Source: Euphorbia lathyris (taxonomy: Eukaryota > Streptophyta > Magnoliopsida > Malpighiales > Euphorbiaceae). Taken from it: a stretch of 64,000 nucleotides of DNA. The position numbers and the translations under genes are program-made. The stretch spans positions 8,261,001-8,325,000 of the forward strand of contig NC_088916.1 of the NCBI RefSeq assembly GCF_963576675.1. The letters are read 5' to 3'. Of this stretch, positions 43,256 to 52,632 are shown piece after piece (position 1 is the stretch's first letter; every line of letters starts with the position of its first letter). The notes below the pieces were generated by a model. It made no database searches and was not told the DNA's origin. It saw nothing but the letters and a program-made list of their open reading frames with translations.

Positions 43256-46200
43256 GGCTCTTTTTGTTTGGGGGAAAATATTTTACAGGAAAATATTTTC
43301 TCAATTTTCCAGTGTTTATTTGGGCAGGAAAATAAGTCAAAAGAAAATAAATGGTAAGTCAATGGAAAAGAAATGAAGAAATAAGGGAAAATGTTTTACC
43401 CTTTTCAAAAGGGTGAAACATTTTTCCCAAAACATACGCGTTTAGAGAAAAATAGAAAATCGTTAAAAAAAATGTAAAAATACGCAAAATATGAAACACT
43501 AAAAACATGAATAACGTGAAAAAGTTACAAAACACGAGAATATGAAAAAAATAGCAAAAACATGAAAAGATGAACAAATGCGAAAAACACAAAAACGCAA
43601 AAAAATAAAGCAAACACTTGAAAAAACACAAAACATTAACAATGCGAAAAAGTGACAAAACACGAAATATAATAAAACGTGAAAAATACAAAAAACACAA
43701 AAAACGTGAAAAAATACAAAAAACACGAAAACGTGAAAAATACAAAAACACAAAAACATGACATGTTAGTTTTTGCTAAAGCAACTATGCGCAACGTCAA
43801 AACCCTAAGGGATTTCTTCCGGTTTTATGGGAATATTTCGGGTCAAAAGGTCAGCTGGAATAAATCTTCTGTGTATTTTGGTCGGCATGTCTCTCGGGTG
43901 AGGGCGTCCCGTCTTGTCAGCTGTTTGGGCATCCGTATGAATTGTCTTCCATTCAATTATCTTGGGGTTCCTTTGTTTAAAGGTGCGCCCCGTGCTAGGT
44001 ACCTAAATTCTATGATGGATAAAATCCTATCACAGTTTAGCCACTGGAAAGGTACATCTCTTTCTTTCACATGCCGGTTAACTTTGATAAAAGCGGCTGT
44101 TTCTGGTTCTTTTGTGCACTCTTTCTTGATTTATAAATGGCCGATTGGGCTTCTGAAGAAATTAAACCGTGCTGTGAGGAATTTCCTCTGGACGGGTAAT
44201 GTTGATAAAAGAAAACTTATAACGGTGCCTTAGAGGACCTGTTGCAGGAGCATCGAGTCGGGGGGGTCTTGGTATTAAAGACTTTGGTCTTTTTAATCGT
44301 GCACTTATTGGTAAAATTTGATGGGATTTGATCCAAGGTTCTGGTTTTGCTCTGGATTTGTTGAAATCTCGATTTCTTTCTATAGCCGGCCTCCCCAAGA
44401 ATTGTATTTCGCCATCCTCCATTTGGAATTTTTGCAAATCCGTCTATGGAAACATTTGCCAACAGACTCTATGGTGGATTGGGGAATCTTCGCAGCTCAA
44501 TTTTTTGACAGATAATTGGATTTCTCCTACCATCACGGACCGGATTCTTATCCCTGCCCCGGAGCAGCGCCGCCTCTTCGAACGTGTATGTGATTTCAGA
44601 AATGGGGATCTTTGGTGTAACCTTGATCACTTGCCAGTCGACCTTAGAAACTCTATCTTTGCTGTTAAGAGAGGTTTGGATGTGGATGACTTCTGTATTT
44701 GGAAGCCGGATCAAAAAGGATCCTTTACTGTGAAGCAGTTTTATTCTGAACTTGTGTTTTCCTCTGCTCCTGTTATTTCGCACCGTTTTATTTGGGGAAG
44801 CCACATTCCGCCCTCTCGCTCGATAATTTGCTGGCGGCTTATCCTTAATCGCATCCCAACTCAAGATGCTATTCAGCATAGAGGGATGGCGCTAGCTTCG
44901 CGCTGTGAACTATGTTTGGTTACTGGTGAATCTGCTGCTCATGTCTTTCTCGAGTGCTCATTTGCTACGTCTCTTTGGCGAGAGATCGGTTATATCTTTG
45001 AAGAGGAAATGCTCCATCTTCCTAATTTTGAACTCTTTTTTGACACGCTCATCTCTCGTTTCTTCGGCGGATAGGTTTCCAAGCTCTGGAGCTCGGCCAT
45101 TACGAACTGTATTTGGCTCATTTGGAAAGCTAGGAACGCTGCTGTTTTTGATTCTGATCGGCCTTCAATCCAAAATTCTTTATGTTCCCTTTGGTCGCTT
45201 ATTCAGGAAAGCTGCTTTTCAAGGCATGGCTATTGCTCCTCCCGTCGAGATTAGAGGATTTTATCTCGCATCAGGGTTGTTGCCCGACCTCCTCCTGCAC
45301 CGAATATCAAATTAATCCGCTGGGTTCAGCCTGCTACAGGTTGGATTAAATTCAATGTCGACGGCTCCACTTTGGGAGCTCCGGGTTTGGCAGGTGCTGG
45401 TGGAATTTTTAGAACTCACCGGGGGTTCCCTAGAGGCTGTTTTGCTTTCTCGATCCCTCCTACTTTTGCTTATCTCGCGGAGCTAAAAGCGGTTATTTTC
45501 GCGGTTGATATGGCTTGGGAAAAAAACTGGCATCTCTTATGGATTGAATCGGACTCCTTATACACGGTAAACATGCTCAAATCAAAGTCAACTTTGGTGC
45601 CTTGGTCGGTTCGACAATCTTGGCTCCGTTGTCTGGATCAATGCTCTAGGATGCAAATCTGCGTTACTCATATTTATAGAGAGGGAAACAGAGTTGCTGA
45701 TGCCCTGGCTCGTCACGGTGTTTCTTCTGCAGATATCACTTGGTGGCCTTCTGCTCCCTCGTTCTACTCCCGCGTTCTGCCACTCGTTGATCTCTGATGA
45801 TTTATGTAACATTAGCCATGCTCGTTTTGTTTGATGCTTTGTTTTTATTCTCCTTCCCCCCTCTTTTGTTTCTCTCTGACACTATTTCTTCCTTTTTTTT
45901 AATAATATATTCGGGTTTTTCAGTCCTTGTGTCGGGGTGCCAGCATAGCTGGGATGTCGATTTCAAGTGGCTGATTCGTCCCAATCTTAAAAAAAAAATT
46001 GACAATACGTGAAAAACGTGATAAACATGAAAAGACGAAAAATACAAACAAAACACGAAAACATGAAAAAAAACGTGAATAACACGAAAAAGTAACAAAA
46101 TGCGAAAAATAAAAAACGCGAGAAAAAAGAAAAAGGGAAAAACCGAAATACTAAACATGAAAACACGAAAAATGAATAAAAAATGCCAAAAAAAAAAACA

Positions 46201-46645
46201 CAATAACGTTATAGTAATAGATTTGAGGGTAATGTTATCCTTTGAATGAAAAATTATATATTCTATTCTATCTTATTCCACCAACCAAACATATGAATAA
46301 TTTATATTCCATCCTTTGATATTCTATTCATTTGGAATAACAATTCTATTCCATTCCATTCCGCGAACCAAACGACGCCTTAGAGTTTATGTGTGTTTTA
46401 ATGTTTAATTTGTACTTAATACATGTGAATCTCTTTTTTGTGTTTTATATATACAATTGAAAATAAAAAATATAAGAAATCTATATTTAGTGGTTGGAAA
46501 ATATTTTCCAGTGTTATAGCCAAACACCGGAAAATATTTTCCAGTGTTGTTGCCAAATACAGGAAAATATTTTATTTTTCTCTACAATATTTGCCCTGCA
46601 TAAAATTTTCGAGAACACAATATTTTCGCCGAAACAAACAGGGCC
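43256..46645. mobile_element. Harbinger-like element inside G4 exon 5, carrying tandem arrays and a LINE
   Basis: The ends are ggctctttttgtttggggg and the matching ccgaaacaaacagggcc, with TAA on each side (43253-43255 and 46646-46648). The intact exon 5 of G3 gives the empty site, ggaattaagtata. Inside, 43440-43758 and 46005-46200 are degenerate arrays of acacgaaaa/acgtgaaaa words, split by a LINE fragment. Near each end the words ggaaaatattttcc occur several times. No transposase is visible. Without the LINE the element is about 1.15 kb. Confidence 0.8.
43762..45999 (+). pseudogene. 5'-truncated LINE: end of ORF2 (thumb, zinc finger, RNase H)
   Basis: It starts just after the reverse transcriptase FADD motif (MLVFAKA) and runs to a 10-A tail at 45989-45998. 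Frames in order: 43760-44230 (SGQKVSWNKSS, FNYLGVPLFKG), a stop, 44328-45074 (zf-RVT with HIPPSRSIICWRL and CELC...H...C), a frameshift, then 45340-45797 with RNase H motifs FNVDGS, WIESDSLYTVN and REGNRVADALARHG. The closest relative in the window is the LINE at 55224-61754. 5' truncation is usual for LINE copies. The only candidate target duplication is a weak tgaca. Confidence 0.9.
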
Positions 46646-46720
46646 TAAGTATAGACAGAAAGGGAAGCGAAAAAAGAGCGAAACAAGCAGAAAAGAACTC
46701 AAGTTGAAGAAAATTCTAAT

Positions 46721-48356
46721 ATGATATTTTAGCTCTTGAATTTGCTTTATTTTTTGGGCCTATGAAGAGGAATTTTCCTATAAAATAGTAAAAGATGAAT
46801 TTCTGTAATTTTCCCTAGTTATTTTCGAGTAGAAAAAACAATAACAAAATGATCAAGTACTCTAAGTTAATTTTTATTAACTGAGCTCTATTCTACAGTA
46901 TAGGACAAAAATAATAATGATTATGACAACATTACTATTCAAATTATAAAATCTGACACATTCCTTAAAAATCACAACATAATCCATCCTACTAATCTCA
47001 GTTAGTTTTATGGAGTGCTTGATCAAGGAAGAAATCTTGGTATGAACATTGCATTAAAACTCTCAATTAATTATTTTTCTGTCTTAATTACTTTTAATTA
47101 GTGTTTGTTTGTTTGTTTTTAATTGATTGAGTGTCCAGCCTTTTAATGACTAAAAAGTTATTGGGTAATTCAATTTAATTCAATAAAGTTAAAATCAACA
47201 TCATTTTGTCTAATAAGGTGAAATATGAAAAATCAAATTTTATAATATCTTGAAATTTTATATAAAATATTTATTTTTTTAATATATTTATAGGTATAAT
47301 ATCCATTTGGCTTTCCAAATTAAGACTTCAAAGTCAATTAGGACTTCAAACTATTAAAAATCATCAATCATGTCTCTGAAATAAGCAAAAATCACCAATT
47401 GAGTTCCTATTCTAAAAAAAAAAAATCATCAATTGAAACCTCATCAAAAATCATTCGGTTGAACAGTTTTAGATTCTTTTCCTCAAACTCATTTTGAATC
47501 AACATAGAGATAATTACAGTCTATATCAAATAGTCTCGGTTTATAATTTTAGGATAGGATAAAGACTTAATTGATGATTTTTACTTAGTTCAGGGACCTA
47601 ATTGATAATTTGATAGTTTAGAATCTTAATTGAATTTGAAGCCTTGTAGTTTGGGGACCAAATGAATTTAATGCCATATTTGTACTATCATATATCAGAA
47701 CATATTTTTGATGTTTTGTATTTTACAAAATCTCATGCTCTTAATCCAATCCAATCCAATTCTATTTTATTTTTTTTTATCAAATTCTTAAGGTTTAATA
47801 CATCGTTTGCCGCTTAAACTTGTCCAAAAATCTTGATTGGCCCCCTGAACTTTCAAAGTATTCCGATAGTCTCCTAAACTTGCATAAAATGTTCAGTCAA
47901 CCCCCTTCGAACTTGTGTAAAATGCAATGAATTGATCACTCGATCGTAAAAAAAAGTAAGTTAAATACGAAAGATATGTATTTCACGCATTAATCTGAGT
48001 AAGAATCAAATACTCACAATTTAATAAATGAAAAGAAGTTGCTGATTTTTTTTGGGACTAGGCATTGGGGATGGAAAATTCTATGACCTAACCTGCGAGT
48101 GATATCACTAAAAAACAGCCTTTTACCGTCATAATTTTTTACTCTATTTGGTTTTAACCACCACTATAAATATACACCAGTCAATGGACGAAACCCTAGT
48201 TTATTTCCACGAAAACAAGAATTTGAGGGCGAGAAAAAATTAAACCAATAATGGATATGAAAGTGGGTTGTTAAAAGAACAAAATTAGATCAGAAAATGT
48301 GTAATTGGTATTCATATTACTGCTTATTTCTGCTTTGTTCAATGAGTTTAATTACT
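46721..48356 (+). pseudogene. G5 GATA relic with inverted-repeat insert
   Basis: After the intergenic unit, the end of exon 2 is seen at about 47011-47038 (tatggagtgcttgatcaagg, with donor gtatgaac at 47040). Intron 2 follows to 47280. An inverted-repeat element at about 47292-47690 begins ggtataatatccatttgg and ends caaatgaatttaatgccat. Half of a second element (aatacatcgtttgccgc) is at about 47792-47990. From 47995 the last-intron sequence resumes. Exons 3 and 4 are gone. Confidence 0.6.
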
Positions 48357-49179
48357 GGGTTAATACATCATTTCCTCTCTGAATTTGTTCAAAAAAAACT
48401 TGATTGGCCACTAAACTGTCACAACAATGTGTCGATAGCCTCTTCAACTTATATAAAATGTTTAGTTAGCACTCTGAACTTCCATAAAATATAATTAATT
48501 TTTTTTAATAAAAATTGGGACGAGACCAAGACAGTACCAGACATCCCAACTATGTTGGCACTCTTGGAAACTGAAATGGCCAACCCTTTATATAAATAAA
48601 AGAAAAGAGTACAAAGAGTCAGAGGAAACGTAAACTAGGGATATTACAAATATCATTAAAAATAAAAGATTGACAAAAGTCAGGGGCCGAGTGCCACCAG
48701 ATTAGAGCCTGAGCCGAGACGCCGAAACGCGCCAGAGAGTCTGCAGCCTTATTTCCCTCCCTATAGATGTGGGTGATATTGACTTCCATTGTTGCATAAA
48801 ATATAATTAATTAATTACGCTGTTGTAAAATAGTAAGATGCATGTGAAAGATATATTGCATTCACCTTAAAATGTTATTAGATAATTACTAAAAATGAAG
48901 TGCTTACTTGCTCAACTGTAAAACTTATATTTTCTAATATTAGAGCCGCATACCCCGACCTTAGTGGTTTTACTTTTTTTTTAGGACTTGCGCAATACAT
49001 CTTTTACATTTAATTTAAATTTTTGTAACTGAATGATTAATTAATTACATTTTACACCAGTTCAAGGACTAAGTAGACGATTTATGCAGATTGAGAGGGC
49101 TATCAGAATACTTTAAAAATTCAATGGGTGAATCAAGCTTTTTCTACATATTCAAAGAGCCAAATGATGTATGGCTTAG
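48357..49179. mobile_element. Mutator-like inverted-repeat element split by a LINE fragment
   Basis: The left end gggttaatacatcatttc and right end gaaatgatgtat-like caaatgatgtatggc are inverted repeats extending about 130 bp (gaatttgttcaaaaa / ttctacatattcaaa and further). ttaattact before and ttagttatt after could be a diverged 9-bp duplication. G1 (near 3290) lacks the element at the same place. There is no coding sequence apart from the nested LINE tail. Confidence 0.55.
48483..48812 (-). mobile_element. 294-bp 5'-truncated LINE with perfect 18-bp target duplication
   Basis: The body is 48501-48794, flanked by cataaaatataattaatt on both sides (48483-48500 and 48795-48812). The minus strand reads ITHIYREGNKAADSLARFGV, the last RNase H block, followed by the family 3' UTR (gggatgtctggtactg) and a poly(A) tail (T8 on +). 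It nests inside the Mutator-like element, so it is younger than that. Confidence 0.93.
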
Positions 49180-49689
49180 TTATTTAAATATTCTGCATAA
49201 ATTATGTATACATTAATATTTGGCAAAAGGCATCTTTAAGCTTCTAATTCTTCCATTGGTTGATTACCATTTTGCTCTCACATTAACCCGTTGACTAGAA
49301 AATTTGACTTTCAGCATGAACTCAGGTTATATATATGGTGTTCATTGAAATTTACTTTTTTTTTTTTTAAATTAAGAGCACAGGATATCAATGGAGAAGC
49401 CGGGACATCCCTACCAGATTATACCATAAATAATAAATAAAAGTCAATACAAAAAAGTAGCAGAAAAATTAGGTGAATCAGAACTCGGCCCATACAATTA
49501 TCCCTACATAGCTAGTGCAAGAACTAGGCCGATAAAATAAACTGTATTCTACAGGATCCCCCAATTCCTTCATATTTGGTAATGTTATATTAGGATCCGG
49601 AATAAAAAATAATTTTTTTTAATAGTTTACCTTAGGTTTATCAGCAAACTTCCTTATAAATATGCACTCGGCTATGTCAACAATTCTCA
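49180..49689 (-). pseudogene. Old LINE 3' UTR relic and G6 upstream region
   Basis: 49345-49545 (poly(T), then gagaagccgggacatccc and tacatagctagtgcaagaac) is a deleted duplicate of the LINE tail at 3470-3700, with the same upstream sequence (gactttcagcatgaactcag). Downstream (49545-49680) is the intergenic unit preceding G6. Confidence 0.65.
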
Positions 49690-49725
49690 TCAAACTTATT
49701 TAATAGCTCTCTCTCTCTCAACATT
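49690..49725 (+). promoter_or_regulatory. G6 5' UTR exon
   Basis: A CT-repeat leader (tagctctctctctctcaac) ends at a consensus donor, gtaagtgtct (49726). It is the counterpart of 25181-25250. The TATA-like element is weaker here (cttatttaatag). Confidence 0.5.
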
Positions 49726-50485
49726 GTAAGTGTCTCTGCACAATTTTTTTTTTTTATGGCTTGATCTTCTTGATGTTTTATGCTTTATGTCTGCAGATTT
49801 TTTTTTTTTTTTGTTTTCTGTGTATGACATCTGATCTTGAAGATAGATCAGATTTGTTTGAGATAAAACTAACTCAGATCAAATAGTGTGGTAATTCAAT
49901 CTGTTCTCGAAGATTAGATCAAGAGTTCTTTGATCAGAGTTGTTTACATATCAATTCTTTTGTTTTTTTGGTAATTCTCCATCTGATCTTGAAGATTAGA
50001 TTAGAGTATTTTTCACAGAAAACCAACTGAGATCAAATAGTGTTTTTACAAAACTAATGTTTTCTGTGAGTATGATGAATTTTGTTTTCATTCAAACAAA
50101 AACTTTGAAGACTGATGCATGAATGGACACAGTTAAAATCATAATCATTCTTCTGCAAATTATTTTTGGCTTAATCTAATATTACTGCCAAATCAGTTTA
50201 TTATTTTAATATTGTTTTTGAATCATTTCTTATACCCTAATTTTCGTTGCTTCTTTCTTTTTTAACTTGACAATAACAATTACTATATATTCTCTTTCTT
50301 GATAAATTATTATATATTCTCTCACTTAACACAGGAACAAAGGGTAATGGATCAGTTTATAATCTAAGAAATATGAATTTATTAATTTAATATTATTTTT
50401 GTATCATTTTTATACTGCCATATCAGTTTATTTTTCAATCATTTTTTATAATTTTGCTTGAATTTTCATTGTAATATAAACATAG
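49726..50485 (+). other. G6 intron before exon 1
   Basis: It contains two or three of the ctgatcttgaagat/gatcaaatagtg tandem units (49833-50045) and the uninterrupted target of the chromovirus-like element (50080-50095). There is no gene. Confidence 0.6.
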
Positions 50486-50779
50486 GAAATGGATCATGAA
50501 TCATCTTATTATGTTAGATCAGGAAATGGAGATGATGCAAGAAATATGGACTTGAGCTTGCAACTGGGTTTACCATATCAAAATGATAAGGGTTAATACA
50601 CATATTTGACCCTGTATTATCATGGAAAAACAGATATACCCTTATATCAAATAAACTCACAAAACTATCCCTCAATTTTCCACAAACCTACAATTATACC
50701 CTTAGTCTAACAGACTTACTTATTTGGCATAAACGTCGTTATCCCCATAAACACCACCTTCTTCCTCCTAAATCTCTAA

Positions 50780-51180
50780 GATATTAAAGCTTTTTCTAGA
50801 TGCTCAACTCTATGAGAAAGTGAACTCAACAACTGCGTCTGCATCTCATTCTTCTAGAACAAATTCGCCATTAATCCCATCAATTTCTCATTCTCTTCTA
50901 CAAGCTTCTCCGGCAACTGTATATTATTTCCATTACTTCCTTCTTTCGCTTCATCTTTCTCAATTTCATCACCATTTTCCTGCTTTTTGGAGGTATCAGA
51001 AACACTTCCCTCGTTGTCATCTGGATCCACAAAGGAACCTGTTTTGCTTTCATCCTGGCTTAGCTCCATAATTTCTGCAAATTTGTTAGTTGCAAATGTT
51101 GCCGCTTTTCTCAATAAACAAGCCCAACACAGTGAGTCTACAACTCTAATCTCCGATTCCATTTCAAAATTACAGCTCAA
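50780..51180 (-). pseudogene. Captured BAG-family-like gene fragment
   Basis: On the minus strand ATG 51180 opens 108 codons: VVDSLCWACLLRKAATFA, an acidic linker, then LPEKLVEENEKLMGLMANLF before a stop at 50856. Past the stop the same frame continues KNEMQTQLLSSLSHRVEHLE. A C-terminal helix with VEEN-x-K and KNEMQ-x-x-L-x-x-LS-x-RVE-x-LE is what I recall from plant BAG co-chaperone regulators. The source gene and exact identity need a search. It is one exon-like piece with no visible promoter of its own. Confidence 0.5.
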
Positions 51181-51299
51181 AGATCGAGATCTCCTTCTCT
51201 TTTATTGCAATTTGGTTGAGTCTCACTCCAAACACAATTCAATTCGAGGTTTTGATCTTTTGCGTTTTTGAGGGAGCTGGTATATGGTTCTAATTCAGT

Positions 51300-51440
51300 T
51301 TATGTTAAAAGGCAGGGGTATAAATCCATGGTTAGTGGATTGTGTGAAATGGGTATAGGCCAAGGGAAGCAGAAGGTTTGATTGAAGAGATGATGGGGAA
51401 AGGAGTGAAACCATCGATGTTTAGGTGTGTTGTTTATTCA
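51300..51440 (+). pseudogene. Captured PPR-repeat fragment
   Basis: Plus-strand reading gives YKSMVSGLCEMG, a one-step frameshift, and then REAEGLIEEMMGKGVKPS, followed by FRCVVYSYGR. This is the pentatricopeptide pattern (A-x-x-L-x-x-EM-x-x-x-G-x-KP then Y-x-x-x-I/V-x-x-Y). It covers about one and a half repeats of a PPR protein, an RNA-binding family of organelles. Confidence 0.7.
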
Positions 51441-51678
51441 TATGGAAGATTACAGGGATGACGCCGTTTACGGAAAATAAGCAATTCTGTTAGATTAAGG
51501 TATAATTGTAGGTTTGTGGAAAATTCGGGGATACTTTTATGGGTTTATTTGATATAAGGTATATCTGTTTTTCCGTGATAATACAGAGGCAAATATGTGT
51601 ATTAACCCAAATGATAATCAACAACATGTTCTTCCTGCTCCCAAATTTAACTTCATTAACCCCTTTACTGCTCATCGG

Positions 51679-52132
51679 GTATTAATAACTGCTGTTTACT
51701 TTGATTGAGTATATTTTATTCATGAATTATATATTAAGAATTTCAATTATTAAGGGAAAAAAATAACCAACTAAAAGTTTATTACCATAAAATTTTCAAT
51801 TATTAAATATTTTTGTTATCCTTAAGTAAGAATCGGGATAAACCGAATGACCGGTACCAAACCATCATCCAGGAAAATATCAGTTCGATAGTTGAGGTGA
51901 GCACATGTTTTGTGCTCACCATGCATCTGCATATATTACTCGGATGTTGTCAAAAATCAATCGGTCAAAAAACCGAAAAGACCAAAAGGTCAAAAGTTAA
52001 ATGTTCAATTGGGATTGACAAAATTTATAAATAATATTTTAATTTTTTTAAATAGTAAAATACTAATATTTTTATAAAAATTATACTAATCTAATTAATA
52101 ACTATTAGAGATTTGGTTTCAAAAAATAACTA
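51679..52132 (+). other. G6 intron 1, first part
   Basis: It matches G3 intron 1 (31900-32330). It carries an extra 51880-52010 block (gtgagcacatgttttgtgct, a short palindrome) whose reverse complement is found upstream of G2 exon 2. No gene is present. Confidence 0.65.
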
Positions 52133-52607
52133 CAGTAAAACCTCGATAAATACATATCCTTGGGACCAGAAAAAAATATTCATAAAGCGAGATTATTTAT
52201 TTATCGATAAATGAATAAATTATTCATTTATCGATAAATCAATATTTATTATTTTATAGATAATTTTTCATTGTAAAATACATACATTGTATGTGGTAAG
52301 AAAAAGAGGTCTTTCAAGCAATGGTCACCTTAAACAACTACTTGATACAACATGAGCAAAATATACCAGAAGTTGTGTTTCCACTATAAAAAGTTAAAGA
52401 TTTTGTTCATTTTGGTTTAGATGTAAAGAAAAAAAACCAACTATAGATACATTTTTCCAGAAGAAATGACTTCTAGTTGATTGATTGAAATGTTTTGGTA
52501 TATATATATTGTAAGTAATTTAATAATTATTAATTTATATGTTCATTGGGCCCTTAAGGATTTAAATATTTTTATTACTTAATGCATTTAGCGAGGTTAT
52601 TACTTTA
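52131..52607 (+). mobile_element. Lemi/pogo-like element with transposase relic
   Basis: The TIR cagtaaaacctcgataaa at 52133 and the degraded right end tttagcgaggttattact (about 52587-52604) are flanked by TA. Within 52318-52480 the plus strand reads MVTLNNYLIQHEQNIPEVVF, a stop, then KVKDFVHFGLDVKKK. This looks like the C-terminal end of a Lemi-type (pogo) transposase, whose last helices precede the terminus. It is shorter than an autonomous copy (about 2 kb), so it is a deletion derivative. It is absent from G3 at the same site. Confidence 0.65.
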
Positions 52608-52632
52608 GTCCATTGGCCCATGACGGTGCCTT

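Larger units (their letters stand above)
42290..46720 (+). pseudogene. G4 GATA relic: exon 4 and interrupted exon 5
   Basis: The exon 4 remnant at 42290-42411 reads RCANINC and then loses the TPMW register through small deletions. The matching intron follows. Exon 5 starts at 43231 after ttacag, with TLSNSCGIK: its first zinc cysteine is changed to Ser (LSNSC for LCNAC). At 43255/46646 a Harbinger element interrupts it. The exon resumes at 46649 as tatagacagaaaggg. It cannot make a finger. Confidence 0.82.
50581..51617. mobile_element. Pack-MULE: Mutator-like element carrying BAG-like and PPR gene fragments
   Basis: The body is 50590-51608 (1019 bp), with terminal inverted repeats of about 150 bp (gggttaatacacatatttg at both ends) and a perfect 9-bp target duplication, aaatgataa (50581-50589 and 51609-51617). 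G3 exon 1 has a single aaatgataa at the same place. Between the repeats are two pieces of unrelated host genes in opposite directions (separate entries) and no transposase. That is the definition of a Pack-MULE. Confidence 0.9.
50489..51678 (+). pseudogene. G6 exon 1 (EAR motif), interrupted by a Pack-MULE
   Basis: ATG 50489 opens MDHESSYYVRSGNGDD, then MDLSLQLGLPYQND, until the insertion at 50590. The exon resumes after the element (51618) with NQQHVLPAPKF and INPFTAHR, and ends at 51678 before gtattaat. The last codon is CGG where G3 has TAG. The reading frame is intact on both sides, but the 1-kb insertion disrupts it unless it is spliced out. Confidence 0.75.

Noticed and set aside
43359..43759. 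Phe-rich ORFs of 130 and 86 codons on the minus strand
   Set aside because: They are translations of a degenerate acacgaaaa array inside a Harbinger-like element; the composition (F, S, C, L) follows from the repeat and there are no domains.
43756..46004. tgaca as LINE target duplication
   Set aside because: Five bases in a simple repeat are not convincing, so boundaries were taken from homology and the poly(A) tail.
45802..46203. 133-codon Phe-rich ORF on the minus strand
   Set aside because: It spans the LINE poly(A) tail and the same simple array, so it is a chance frame.
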